Below, one piece after another: positions 24,190 to 32,452 of a stretch of 64,000 bases of DNA. Origin of the DNA: Quadrisphaera sp. RL12-1S. Its GTDB lineage: Bacteria; Actinomycetota; Actinomycetes; Actinomycetales; Quadrisphaeraceae. Below the pieces are notes generated by a model. That model was not told the DNA's origin and did no database searches. It saw only the letters and a program-made list of their open reading frames with translations. Numbering within the stretch: position 1 is the stretch's first letter; each line of letters begins with the position of its first letter. The stretch is from assembly GCF_014270065.1 (NCBI RefSeq), contig NZ_JACNME010000001.1, positions 124,001 through 188,000 on the forward strand. Reading direction: 5' to 3'. Position numbers and translations under genes: made by a program.

Positions 24190-25662
24190 TCAGTCATCCA
24201 GGCTGTTCTGCGAGAGCCAGCCGTGGGGGGCCGCGATCTCCTTGGCCGCCTCGGGACCCCAGGACCCGGGGGCGTAGGGCTGCACCTGCGGGCGGTTGTC
24301 CAGCAGCGGCGCCGCCACGCGCCAGGCCTCGCGCAGGCCGGTCGCCGTGGTGAACAGCGCCCGGTCACCCGCCAGCACGTCCCGCAGCAGCGAGGCGTAC
24401 GCGGGCAGCGGCTCGGCGCGGGGCAGGTCCTCGAGGTCGAGCAGGAGCGAGCCGGCCACCAGGTCGCCCGGGGCCCCGGGGCGCTGGGCCGTCACGGTGG
24501 CCGCCACGGTGCCGTTGCCGGCCAGGGAGAACGCGATGGTCTCCGGGCGCGGCGGGCGCTCGCCGAACCCGCGGGTCTGCGGGCGGCGCAGCACCAGCGT
24601 CACGTGCTGGTGGCTCTCCTTGAGCTGCTTGCCGGTGCGCAGCAGGAAGGGGACGCCCTCCCAGCGGTCGTTGTCGATCCAGACCTTGGCGGCCACGAAG
24701 GTGTCCGTCTGGGAGTCGTCGTCGACCTCCTCGATGTCCCGGTAGCCCTCGACCTGGCCGAGCACGGCCTCGGAGGGGTCCATGGGGCGGAAGTCCTTGA
24801 GCACCGCCTCGCGAGCCTCCAGCAGCGCCTCCGGCGAGGCGTCGGCCGGGGGCTCGAGCGCCACCTCCGCCATCACCTGGAGCTGGTGGGTGACGAGCAT
24901 GTCCAGGGTGGCGCCGGTCTCGTCGTAGAAGCCGGCGCGGTTGCTCACCCCGAGGGTCTCCGGGATGTCGATCTGCACGGCGGCCACGTGGTAGCGGTTC
25001 CAGACCTGCTCGAGCAGGCGGTTGTTGAAGCGCAGCACGTGCAGCTGCTGGGTCGCCTCCTTGCCGAGGAAGTGGTCGATCCGGAAGACGCGCTCCTCGG
25101 GGAAGATCGACAGGACCAGCTCGTCGAGGCGCTCGAAGCTCTCGGAGTCGGTGCCGAAGGGCTTCTCGTAGACCACCCGCGCGCCCTCGGCCAGGCCGTG
25201 CGCGTCCAGCGCCTTCGTGTACGGCTCGAAGGTCGAGGGGGGCAGCGCGATGTAGTGCACCAGCTGCACGTCGTCGCCGCCGCCGAGGTCGTCCTTCGCC
25301 TCGGCCACCACGTCGGCCAGCTCGCCCGGGTCGGACTCGGTGAACCCGCCGCCGGCGAAGCGCAGCGAGGAGGAGAAGCCGCGCCACTGGCGCCCGCTCA
25401 GGCCGGTCTTGGCGTCGTCCAGCACCTTCTTGACGTGCTCGCGGAACTCGTCGTGGGTCTGGTGCCCGCGCCCGTTGCCGATGAGGCGCCAGTTGTCGGG
25501 GAGCAGCCCGTGCTTGGCGAGCGCTCCGAAGGCGGGCAGCACCATGCGCGCCGCGAGGTCTCCCGTGGCGCCGAAGAGGACGAAGACGGTGGGGGTGGAG
25601 ACCGCGGTGGGCGTGGCCGCACCGTGGTCGTCGGTGGAGGTCTCGGACGATGCGTCGGTCAC
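24190..25662 (-). CDS. zwf: Glucose-6-phosphate dehydrogenase
   Basis: NADP-dependent first enzyme of the oxidative pentose phosphate pathway, 490 residues. The N-terminal dinucleotide motif is FGATGDLAARMVLPA, and the active site is RIDHFLGKEATQ. KPFGTDSESF and GVPFLLRTGKQL are further family marks. The GTG at 25662 gives about 30 residues before the fold; a TACGGT box 8 nt upstream suggests a leaderless transcript. It stands alone, without opcA, tal or tkt next to it. The open frame continues upstream across the exporter gene but is not coding there. Confidence 0.94.
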   Translation of the reverse strand: MTDASSETSTDDHGAATPTAVSTPTVFVLFGATGDLAARMVLPAFGALAKHGLLPDNWRLIGNGRGHQTHDEFREHVKKVLDDAKTGLSGRQWRGFSSSLRFAGGGFTESDPGELADVVAEAKDDLGGGDDVQLVHYIALPPSTFEPYTKALDAHGLAEGARVVYEKPFGTDSESFERLDELVLSIFPEERVFRIDHFLGKEATQQLHVLRFNNRLLEQVWNRYHVAAVQIDIPETLGVSNRAGFYDETGATLDMLVTHQLQVMAEVALEPPADASPEALLEAREAVLKDFRPMDPSEAVLGQVEGYRDIEEVDDDSQTDTFVAAKVWIDNDRWEGVPFLLRTGKQLKESHQHVTLVLRRPQTRGFGERPPRPETIAFSLAGNGTVAATVTAQRPGAPGDLVAGSLLLDLEDLPRAEPLPAYASLLRDVLAGDRALFTTATGLREAWRVAAPLLDNRPQVQPYAPGSWGPEAAKEIAAPHGWLSQNSLDD

Positions 25663-25670
25663 GACCAGCC

Positions 25671-25676
25671 ACCGTA
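25671..25676 (-). promoter_or_regulatory. -10 box, leaderless start of zwf
   Basis: TACGGT on the minus strand ends 8 nt before the GTG start codon. Confidence 0.45.
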
Positions 25677-25733
25677 TTCGGCCCCGGCGCGGCGCGCCCG
25701 CTCCCCGGGCCGGACATCGGGCGGAGGGGCTGC

Positions 25734-27074
25734 TCAGACCGGTGCCGGCTCGCGCCGGGGCACCCCCGCCGTGCCCGTCGCCAGCAGCACGGCCACGGCG
25801 GTCAGCAGCACGAGCAGCGGCGCCGTCCACCCGCCGCTCGCGTCGTGCGCGGCGCCCACCACCACCGGTCCCAGGGCACCGGCCAGGTAGCCGCCGCCCT
25901 GCACCAGCGCCGAGGCGGCCCGCACGTCGGCGGGACCGCCCGCGCGGCCTGCCCGCACCTCGCGGCCGCGGGCCACCGCTGAGACCAGCACCACGGTGAT
26001 CCCGCCGCCCTGGGCGGCCCCCGCGAGCGCCGCCCAGCACCACCACAGCTGCGGCGCCAGCAGCAGCCCGAGCGGCAGGGTGGCCCAGCCGGCGCAGACC
26101 AGCCACAGCGCGACGCGGGGGCGGGCGGTGGCGCGCAGCACGGCGGGCACCCCGAACGCCCCGACCACGGCGGCCACCTGGAAGACGGCGGCGCTCACCC
26201 CGGCGGCCTCGGGGCCGGCGCCGAGCCGGTCGGCGAGCAGCTCGGGCAGCCAGGCCGTGGTGCCGTAGTAGGAGAACGACTGCGCGGCGCAGGCGGCCAC
26301 CAGCAGCCAGGTGGTGGCGCGCCGGCGGACGGGCACGGGGTGGGGGTCGAGGCGCCCGCCGTCGGCGCGGCCGGCGCGGCCCGCGCGGTCCGTGCGGCCG
26401 GTGCGGTCGGACCCGGCCGGCGCGGTCCCCGGGCCGCCGCGGGAGCGGCGGTGGGCCCGCAGGACGACGACGGCGGCGACCACGGCCAGCACCGCCCACA
26501 CCGCCGTGGCGGTCCGCCAGCCCAGGGGGACGGCGACCAGCGGCGTCACGGCGGTGGTGAGGGCGCTGCCCACGTTGAAGGACGCGGCGTACAGCGCGGT
26601 GACGAGGCCGACGGCGCTGGGGAAGTCCTCCGAGATGAGCACGGGCATCGCGATGTTGCCGATGGTGATGGCCATCCCCAGCACCACGGTGCCGGCCAGG
26701 GCCGCGGGGTAGCCGCCCGCGGAGCGCACGAGGGTGCCCAGCAGCACCCCGCCGAGGCAGGCGAGCACGGCGGTCCGCAGCCCGAACCGGGCGGTCACCC
26801 ACGCCCCGAAGGGGGTGGCGGCGCCGAAGCAGAGCACCGGGAGCGTGGTCAGCAGCCCCACGGCGCCGGCGCTGACCGCCAGGTCCGAGCGCAGCTCCAC
26901 CGCGACCGGCGGCAGCGCCGCCAGGGGGCCGCGCACGTTGAGCGCCACGAGCACCACGGCCGCGAGGGCGAGGACCGGCAGAGCCGACGCCCGCGAGCGG
27001 GCGGCGCCCCCCGCCAGCGGGGAGGGGGCGGGCGGCTCCGGCGGACCGGTGTCCGCCCGGGAGGGGTGGGGCAC
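25734..27074 (-). CDS. MFS transporter of the CynX/NimT (cyanate/nitroimidazole) type
   Basis: Integral membrane protein of 446 residues with about 12 hydrophobic segments. The first helix is followed by ALNVRGPLAALPPV, which resembles the R-P-x-x-x-x-x-P block of CynX/YycB proteins, and FGAWVTARFGLR gives the MFS loop 2-3 motif. A Gly/Arg-rich loop (about 215-250) splits the two halves. The substrate is unknown; relatives handle small anions or drugs. The GTG start has a TAGCGT box 6 nt upstream. Its promoter faces that of purU across 27 bp. Confidence 0.83.
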   Translation of the reverse strand: MPHPSRADTGPPEPPAPSPLAGGAARSRASALPVLALAAVVLVALNVRGPLAALPPVAVELRSDLAVSAGAVGLLTTLPVLCFGAATPFGAWVTARFGLRTAVLACLGGVLLGTLVRSAGGYPAALAGTVVLGMAITIGNIAMPVLISEDFPSAVGLVTALYAASFNVGSALTTAVTPLVAVPLGWRTATAVWAVLAVVAAVVVLRAHRRSRGGPGTAPAGSDRTGRTDRAGRAGRADGGRLDPHPVPVRRRATTWLLVAACAAQSFSYYGTTAWLPELLADRLGAGPEAAGVSAAVFQVAAVVGAFGVPAVLRATARPRVALWLVCAGWATLPLGLLLAPQLWWCWAALAGAAQGGGITVVLVSAVARGREVRAGRAGGPADVRAASALVQGGGYLAGALGPVVVGAAHDASGGWTAPLLVLLTAVAVLLATGTAGVPRREPAPV

Positions 27075-27080
27075 CCCCTG

Positions 27081-27086
27081 ACGCTA
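27081..27086 (-). promoter_or_regulatory. -10 box of the CynX-like exporter gene
   Basis: TAGCGT on the minus strand ends 6 nt before the GTG start, predicting a leaderless transcript. It is back to back with the purU -10 box. Confidence 0.5.
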
Positions 27087-27113
27087 GGCGGACCGGACGC
27101 CCCCCGCGCTGGC

Positions 27114-27119
27114 TACCCT
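27114..27119 (+). promoter_or_regulatory. -10 box of purU
   Basis: TACCCT ends 8 nt before the purU GTG start, predicting a leaderless or nearly leaderless transcript. Confidence 0.5.
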
Positions 27120-27127
27120 CGTCGGTC

Positions 27128-28018
27128 GTGTCCGCCTCCGCACCGACGACCCCCTCGAAGCACTACGTGATCGCGCTGGCCTGCCCCGACGGCCCGGGCA
27201 TCGTGCACGCCGTGACCGGGGTGCTGGCGCACCTGGGCGGCAACATCACCGACAGCCAGCAGTTCGGCGACCCGGACACCGGCCGGTTCCACATGCGCGT
27301 GCAGGTCAGCGCCGACCTGGACGAGCCCGCGCTGCGGGGGGCGTTCGCTCCGGTGGCGCAGCGCTTCGGCATGGAGTGGACCCTGGACGAGCTGGGGCGC
27401 CCGCTGCGGACGCTGGTGATGGTCTCCCGGGCCGGCCACTGCCTCAACGACCTGCTGTTCCGCACGCGCGCCGGCCAGCTCCCGGTGGACGTCGTCGCCG
27501 TCGCGGGCAACCACCGCGACCTCGAGCCGCTGGCGGGCTTCTACGGGGTGCCGTTCCACCACCTGCCGGTGGACAGGTCCGTGGCCGCGGGCGAGCCCGG
27601 GTCCCTGGAGGCCGCGGAGGCGGCGCTGCTGGGGCTGGTGGACTCCCTCGACGTGGAGCTGGTGGTGCTGGCCCGGTACATGCAGATCCTGTCGCCGCAG
27701 CTGTGCCGGGCGCTGAGCGGGCGGGCCATCAACATCCACCACTCGTTCCTGCCCAGCTTCAAGGGCGCGCGGCCGTACGCCCAGGCGCACGTGCGCGGCG
27801 TGAAGATCATCGGTGCGACGGCGCACTACGTGACGCCCGACCTCGACGAGGGCCCGATCATCGAGCAGGACGTCCACCGGGTCGACCACGGCATGACCGT
27901 GGCCGAGCTGCAGTCCATCGGGCAGGACGTCGAGGCGCAGGTGCTGGCCAGGGCGGTGCGCTGGCACGCCGAGCACCGGGTGCTGCTGGACGGTCACCGC
28001 ACGGTCGTCTTCCGCTGA
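27128..28018 (+). CDS. purU: Formyltetrahydrofolate deformylase
   Basis: Hydrolyses 10-formyl-THF to THF and formate, balancing folate pools and supplying formate; 296 residues. An N-terminal ACT domain (about 14-90, YVIALACPDGPGIVHAVTG) precedes a formyltransferase-like domain with ELVVLARYMQILS, NIHHSFLPSFKGA (active-site His) and GATAHYVTPDLDEGPII (catalytic Asp). The ACT domain suggests control by glycine or methionine, as in E. coli PurU. It sits within a few kilobases of glyA and folD, which make and interconvert the same cofactors. Confidence 0.94.
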   Translation: MSASAPTTPSKHYVIALACPDGPGIVHAVTGVLAHLGGNITDSQQFGDPDTGRFHMRVQVSADLDEPALRGAFAPVAQRFGMEWTLDELGRPLRTLVMVSRAGHCLNDLLFRTRAGQLPVDVVAVAGNHRDLEPLAGFYGVPFHHLPVDRSVAAGEPGSLEAAEAALLGLVDSLDVELVVLARYMQILSPQLCRALSGRAINIHHSFLPSFKGARPYAQAHVRGVKIIGATAHYVTPDLDEGPIIEQDVHRVDHGMTVAELQSIGQDVEAQVLARAVRWHAEHRVLLDGHRTVVFR

Positions 28019-28049
28019 CCACCGGTCGGCGCGCGCCCGGGGGCGACCC

Positions 28050-28379
28050 GTGGGCACCATGTCCGACGTGTCCTCCTCCGTGACGTCCCTGCTCGAGCTC
28101 ACCCTGACTGCGGAGGCGGTGGCCGACCGCGCCGCCACCGACGCCGTGGTCAGCCAGACGCTCCAGGCCACCCGCGCCTTCGACGGGTGCCTGGGCTGCG
28201 ACGTCCTGGAGGACGTCGAGGACCCGGCGCACCTGGTGGTGCTCGAGCGGTGGGCCTCGCTGGCCCACGACGACGCCTACCGCGCGTGGCGCCGCACGCC
28301 CGAGGGCGCCTCGCGCCTGGGCGAGGTGCTGGCGGGCCCGCCGCGGCTGACCCGGTTCACCACGGCCGACGGCGTCTGA
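28050..28379 (+). CDS. Antibiotic biosynthesis monooxygenase (ABM)-fold protein
   Basis: Small protein of 109 residues with the ferredoxin-like ABM pattern: LLELTLTAEAV for the first strand, FDGCLGCDVLEDVEDPAHLVVLERW for the central strands, and a C-terminal helix. Relatives are cofactor-free monooxygenases or quinol-handling proteins. The sequence does not define a substrate. It follows purU by 31 nt on the same strand and may share its transcript. The GTG at 28050 has a G-run upstream; the ATG at 28059 is an equally reasonable start. Confidence 0.68.
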   Translation: MGTMSDVSSSVTSLLELTLTAEAVADRAATDAVVSQTLQATRAFDGCLGCDVLEDVEDPAHLVVLERWASLAHDDAYRAWRRTPEGASRLGEVLAGPPRLTRFTTADGV

Positions 28380-28395
28380 GACGGCCGGCGCGGGC

Positions 28396-28908
28396 TCAGA
28401 CCACCACGTCGAGGCCCAGCGCCCCGGTCGCGCCGGTCCCGCCGCGGCCGGCCACCTGCGCGAACGCACTGAGCCACTGCGAGGACTGCGCCGCGGCGTC
28501 GCCCGCGCCGACCCGCTGGTCCTGCAGCGCCGGGAGCCCGCCGGTGTCCGCGCTGGAGAGCCCTCCCCCGAGCCCGGCCTGCTCGTCGGCGTCGCCGAGG
28601 GCGTCCCGCTCGTCCGGCGGCGCGGCGGCCAGCGCGGCACCTCCCAGCACGGACGCCGGGGAGTACAGGACCCCGGTGCCGTCGGGGCCCAGGGGGTCGA
28701 GCGGGGAGGACGAGCCCGGCCCGTCGGAGCCGAGGGTCAGCGCGTCCTGCCTGGGGATGCCGGCAGAGCCGGCGGTCGAGCTGGCCGTCGAGCTGGCCGC
28801 GACCGGGTCCACCCCCGAGGAGGGGGCTGCTGCGCTGCGCGCCCACCAGGGTCCCGCGGCGGAGGTGGTCCCCCAGCCCGTGGGCGGCAGCCCCGCGTCG
28901 AACGCCAT
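28396..28908 (-). CDS. Hypothetical low-complexity protein
   Basis: Not recognised. A 170-residue protein rich in Ala, Gly, Ser, Asp and Pro, with no signal peptide, membrane segment or known motif. The start at 28908 is well supported by GGGAGG 5 nt upstream of the ATG. The N-terminus reads MAFDAGLPPTGWG and the C-terminus ends in a hydrophobic ALGLDVVV, which could be a short recognition tail. It is convergent with the ABM gene and divergent from an exporter. Composition matches its neighbours, so it is probably expressed rather than foreign. Confidence 0.5.
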   Translation of the reverse strand: MAFDAGLPPTGWGTTSAAGPWWARSAAAPSSGVDPVAASSTASSTAGSAGIPRQDALTLGSDGPGSSSPLDPLGPDGTGVLYSPASVLGGAALAAAPPDERDALGDADEQAGLGGGLSSADTGGLPALQDQRVGAGDAAAQSSQWLSAFAQVAGRGGTGATGALGLDVVV

Positions 28909-29037
28909 CGCGACCTCCCGGTGCCGACCGGCGGGCCCGGTGCCCGCGTGGTCACCACCGAGCGTGCTCTCACCCTGAGCGTTCGGATCATCACTCTTCG
29001 TCGATTCACCCGGTCGGCGTCCGCGCGGGCCGCCGCG

Positions 29038-29043
29038 TAGCCT
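29038..29043 (+). promoter_or_regulatory. -10 box, leaderless start of the MFS exporter gene
   Basis: TAGCCT ends 6 nt before the GTG start codon. Confidence 0.5.
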
Positions 29044-29049
29044 CGCCGG

Positions 29050-30405
29050 GTGACGTCGCACGCCGGGGCACCGGCGCGCGGGGTCGCCGTCTACGGGACC
29101 GTGCTCCGGCGGCCCGGGACCGGGCTGACGTTCGCGGCGTCCGTGCTCGCCCGGCTCCCCATCGCCATGGCCCCGCTCGGGATGGTGCTCCTCGTGGAGC
29201 GCACGTCCGGCTCGTACGCCACGGCTGGCGCCGTCACCGCGGCCTTCGCCGTCGGCACGGCCGCCGGTGCCCCCGTGTGGGGCCGGGCCATGGACGCCCG
29301 CGCCCAGGCCCGCGTCCTGGCGCCCGCCGTCACCGCGAGCGCCGCGCTGCTCGCCGTGCTCGCGCTGTCCGCTCCGCGGGGCGCACCCGCCGCGGTGCTG
29401 GCCGGCACCGCGCTCGCGGCGGGCCTGACCTTCCCGCCCTTCAGCGCCGCCATGCGCGCCTCCTGGCGCGTGCTGCTCGCCGACCCCGGCCACCGCCGCG
29501 CCGGGTACGCGCTCGACGCGGCCGCGGTGGAGGCGCTGTTCGTGCTGGGTCCGCTGCTGCTGTCGGGGCTGCTGGTCGCGCTGCCGACCTCGGGGCCGCT
29601 GCTCGTCACCGCGGCGGTGCTGCTGGTCGGGGGGCTGGGCTACGCGGCCACGGGCTCCGCGCGCCAGGACCCCCACGACCGGTCCCCCGGTGCCGCCCCC
29701 GCAGGGGCGGCGGGAGCGGCAGGGGCGGCGGGGACGGCGGGGACGGCGGGGACGGCGGGGACGGCGGAGGTGGGTGCGCCGCCCGCCGCGCGGGCGCTGC
29801 TGACCTCCGCGCCGCTGCTGGCGGTGCTGGCCAGCGGCCTGGCGATGGCGCTGGCCTTCGGTGCCACCGACACCTCCCTGGCCGCGACCGCGCGCACCGT
29901 GCTCGGTGACGACGCCGCGCTGGGCCTGCTCTTCGCCGCCATCGCCGGTGGCAGCACGCTCGGGGGGCTCGCCTACGGAGCCCTCGGCGGACACCGCTCC
30001 GGCGCGCGGCTGCTGCCGGTCCTGCTCGGGGTGTTCGGAGCCGGGCTGGGCGGTGTCGCCCTGGTGCTCGCCGCGCCCGGCAGCCCGCCCACGCCCGTGC
30101 TGCTGGGCGTGCTGTTCGTGGTGGGGCTCGTCATCGCGCCCAGCCTCATCATCCAGCAGGCCCTCGTGGACGGGCTGTCACCCGCGGGTCGCACCACCGA
30201 GGCGCAGGCGTGGCTGTCCACCGCGGTCACCACCGGCGGCGCCCTGGGCACGGCCGCGGGCGGAGCGGTCATCGAGGCGGCCGGGGTGGCAGCCGCCTTC
30301 GGTGCGGCGGCCGCTGCGCTGGGGCTCGCCGCCGTCGTCGCCCTGGTCTCGCAGGGCGCGTGGCGGCGCGCCGACGGCGCCCGCGACGGGCCGTCCGGGT
30401 GGTGA
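29050..30405 (+). CDS. MFS transporter
   Basis: Membrane protein of 451 residues with 10-12 hydrophobic segments. GAPVWGRAMDARAQARVL matches the MFS loop 2-3 signature. The central cytoplasmic loop contains a short tandem repeat (AGAAGTAGTAGTA, near 220-235) encoded by repeated GGGGACGGC units, a likely site of length variation. It resembles uncharacterised actinobacterial drug or metabolite exporters; no substrate is evident. The stop overlaps the next in-frame GTG (30402), so the GGDEF gene may be co-transcribed. Confidence 0.78.
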   Translation: MTSHAGAPARGVAVYGTVLRRPGTGLTFAASVLARLPIAMAPLGMVLLVERTSGSYATAGAVTAAFAVGTAAGAPVWGRAMDARAQARVLAPAVTASAALLAVLALSAPRGAPAAVLAGTALAAGLTFPPFSAAMRASWRVLLADPGHRRAGYALDAAAVEALFVLGPLLLSGLLVALPTSGPLLVTAAVLLVGGLGYAATGSARQDPHDRSPGAAPAGAAGAAGAAGTAGTAGTAGTAEVGAPPAARALLTSAPLLAVLASGLAMALAFGATDTSLAATARTVLGDDAALGLLFAAIAGGSTLGGLAYGALGGHRSGARLLPVLLGVFGAGLGGVALVLAAPGSPPTPVLLGVLFVVGLVIAPSLIIQQALVDGLSPAGRTTEAQAWLSTAVTTGGALGTAAGGAVIEAAGVAAAFGAAAAALGLAAVVALVSQGAWRRADGARDGPSGW

Positions 30406-30452
30406 CGTCCCACGGGGCTGTCCCCCGGGCCCGGACCCGCCGAGGGGAGGAC

Positions 30453-31544
30453 GTGGACCACGTGCGCTCGGACCCGGCCGGCACGGGCCGGCTGCGCCCG
30501 CGGCGCACGGAGCTGGCGGTCTTCACCACCTTCGCCGCGGTGCACCTGCCCGGGCTCGTCGTGGCCCTGGGGCGCCCGGCGTGGGCGCCCCTGGGCTCGG
30601 TGGCCGTCAGCTTCCTGCTGTGGACGGCGCTGGCCGTGCTGGCCGTGCGGGCCCTGCGCCGCGAGGCCGCGGTGCCGCAGGGGCTGGTGGCGGCGGCGCT
30701 GGCGCTGGACGCCGTGGTGCTGACGCTGTCGGGGCTGTCGCCCCCGCGACCCGGGAACCTCGTGGCCGCGGCCGTGGGCATGATCGCCATCTGCGCGGCG
30801 TCGGCGCTGCTGACCCGGCCGCGCCACGTCCCGCTCGTCGTGCTGCCCGCGGTGGTGGGTCAGGCGGTGCTCGTCCACGCCGCGGACACCGCCGCGGACA
30901 CCGCGCGGTACGCGGCCGACACCGCCACCGCCCTCGCCGCGACGGTCGCGACCAGCGCCGTCATCGTGTGGCTCGAGCACTCGCGGCGCAGCGGCGTGCG
31001 GGCCCTCGCCGAGGCGGCGACCACGGACCCCCTGACGCGGCTGCTCAACCGCCGCGGGCTGCAGGAGCGGTTCGGCGCCATGCAGCGGCGGTCTGCGGCG
31101 CGCGGAGAGGTCGTCGCGGTGGTGGTGGCGGACGTCGACGCGTTCAAGGCCGTCAACGACTCCTTCGGCCACGACGTCGGCGACGCCGTGCTCGTGGCGG
31201 TGGCGGACGCCCTGCGGGCCGGGGCGCGCTCGGGGGACCTGCTGGTGCGCCTGGGTGGTGAGGAGCTGGCGTGGGTGGCCCCCTGGCCCGCCGCGGACGC
31301 CGCCGTCACCGCGGCGGAGCGCCTGCGCTCGAGGGTCGCCGCGGCCACGGCCGGCGCCGGCCGCCCCGTGACGGTGAGCGCCGGGGTCGCCGTCCTGGAC
31401 CCCCGCGGCCTCGACGACGGCGAACCCGCCGACGGGCCCGCGGTCCTCTCCCGGCTGCTGGTGGCGGCCGACCGGGCGCTGTACGCCGCGAAGGCCGCCG
31501 GCCGCGACCGCGTGGTGGTCGCAGACCCCGTCGCCCACGGCTGA
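30453..31544 (+). CDS. Membrane-anchored GGDEF-domain protein
   Basis: Probable diguanylate cyclase of 363 residues from this start. An N-terminal region with about six hydrophobic segments (roughly 20-165) is followed by TTDPLTRLLNRRGLQERF, the usual start of a GGDEF domain, then VVVADVDAFKAVNDSFGHDVGDAVL. The active-site loop reads LGGEELA, so the motif is GGEEL rather than GGEEF. No RxxD inhibitory site is seen four residues upstream. The start is uncertain: GTG 30402 overlaps the previous stop, while GTG 30453 and 30462 lie just after GAGGGGAGG. Confidence 0.75.
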   Translation: MDHVRSDPAGTGRLRPRRTELAVFTTFAAVHLPGLVVALGRPAWAPLGSVAVSFLLWTALAVLAVRALRREAAVPQGLVAAALALDAVVLTLSGLSPPRPGNLVAAAVGMIAICAASALLTRPRHVPLVVLPAVVGQAVLVHAADTAADTARYAADTATALAATVATSAVIVWLEHSRRSGVRALAEAATTDPLTRLLNRRGLQERFGAMQRRSAARGEVVAVVVADVDAFKAVNDSFGHDVGDAVLVAVADALRAGARSGDLLVRLGGEELAWVAPWPAADAAVTAAERLRSRVAAATAGAGRPVTVSAGVAVLDPRGLDDGEPADGPAVLSRLLVAADRALYAAKAAGRDRVVVADPVAHG

Positions 31545-31606
31545 CGGCAGCTGACACCAGCTGGGAGCAGCCGGCAGCCGGGAGCCCAGGAGGTGCGGCG
31601 GGGCCC

Positions 31607-32452
31607 TCAGAGGTCCTTGCGGGCCAGCACCGCGGCCGCCAGGGCGAGCACCATGGCGACCCACAGCGCCGCCCACACCAGGTACGCCGGTGTCGGGGAG
31701 CTGGTCGACAGGAACGGGAACGCCTCAGCGCCGCGCCCCAGGGCGGTCACCGCCGACGGGTCCTGGAAGGCGCTCATCGCCCCGCGCCACAGCCCGTCGG
31801 TGGGCAGCACCACGCGCGAGACCGTGCCCACGCGGGCCACGCCCTCGTTGCCCAGCGCCGACCCGACACCGCCGACCACCCCCGCGATCCACGCCGCGCC
31901 GAACAGCCCCACCGACACCACCCCGGACGCCATCGGGGACACGACGGTGGCCAGCAGCACCGACAGGGCGAGGAGCACGGCGGTCTGCCCGGCGAGCAGC
32001 AGCAGACCCGCGAGCGGGTGCGGCGGCCAGTAGCCGACGGTGGCGAGCACCACCAGGCACAGCGCCGCTCCCGCCACCACCACGTAGGCCCCGCCGAACA
32101 CCGCCAGGCCGAGCCACTTGCCGAGCAGCCACGCCCAGCGGCGCACCGGGCGCGCCAGCACCGACAGCACCGCGCCCGACTCGGTCTCGCCGGACAGGGT
32201 GGGCCCTGACAGGAACGCCGTGCCGAGGGCTCCGATGAGCGAGAGCCCGAACATCACGAGGTTGAGCACCTGCGAGGCGGCCACGAGCGCCTCCCCGCTG
32301 GTGAGCTCCTGAGCGAGGCGCCAGAACCCCCAGCCCGACAGCGCCAGCAGCAGCAGCGTCAGCCCCACGAGGGCCAGCACCACGCGGCGCCGGGACGCCT
32401 CCCGCAGGGTGAGCAGCGCCACCACGGCCACCACGCGCAGCTGGTGGCTCAC
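31607..32452 (-). CDS. ABC-2 type exporter permease
   Basis: Membrane protein of 281 residues with six hydrophobic segments, no EAA loop, and the ABC-2 pattern LSGETESGAVLSVLARPVRRW after the second segment. It pairs with the ATPase gene upstream, whose stop overlaps its GTG start (GTGA). NosY-like and other ABC-2 permeases look alike, so no substrate is assigned. Confidence 0.83.
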   Translation of the reverse strand: MSHQLRVVAVVALLTLREASRRRVVLALVGLTLLLLALSGWGFWRLAQELTSGEALVAASQVLNLVMFGLSLIGALGTAFLSGPTLSGETESGAVLSVLARPVRRWAWLLGKWLGLAVFGGAYVVVAGAALCLVVLATVGYWPPHPLAGLLLLAGQTAVLLALSVLLATVVSPMASGVVSVGLFGAAWIAGVVGGVGSALGNEGVARVGTVSRVVLPTDGLWRGAMSAFQDPSAVTALGRGAEAFPFLSTSSPTPAYLVWAALWVAMVLALAAAVLARKDL

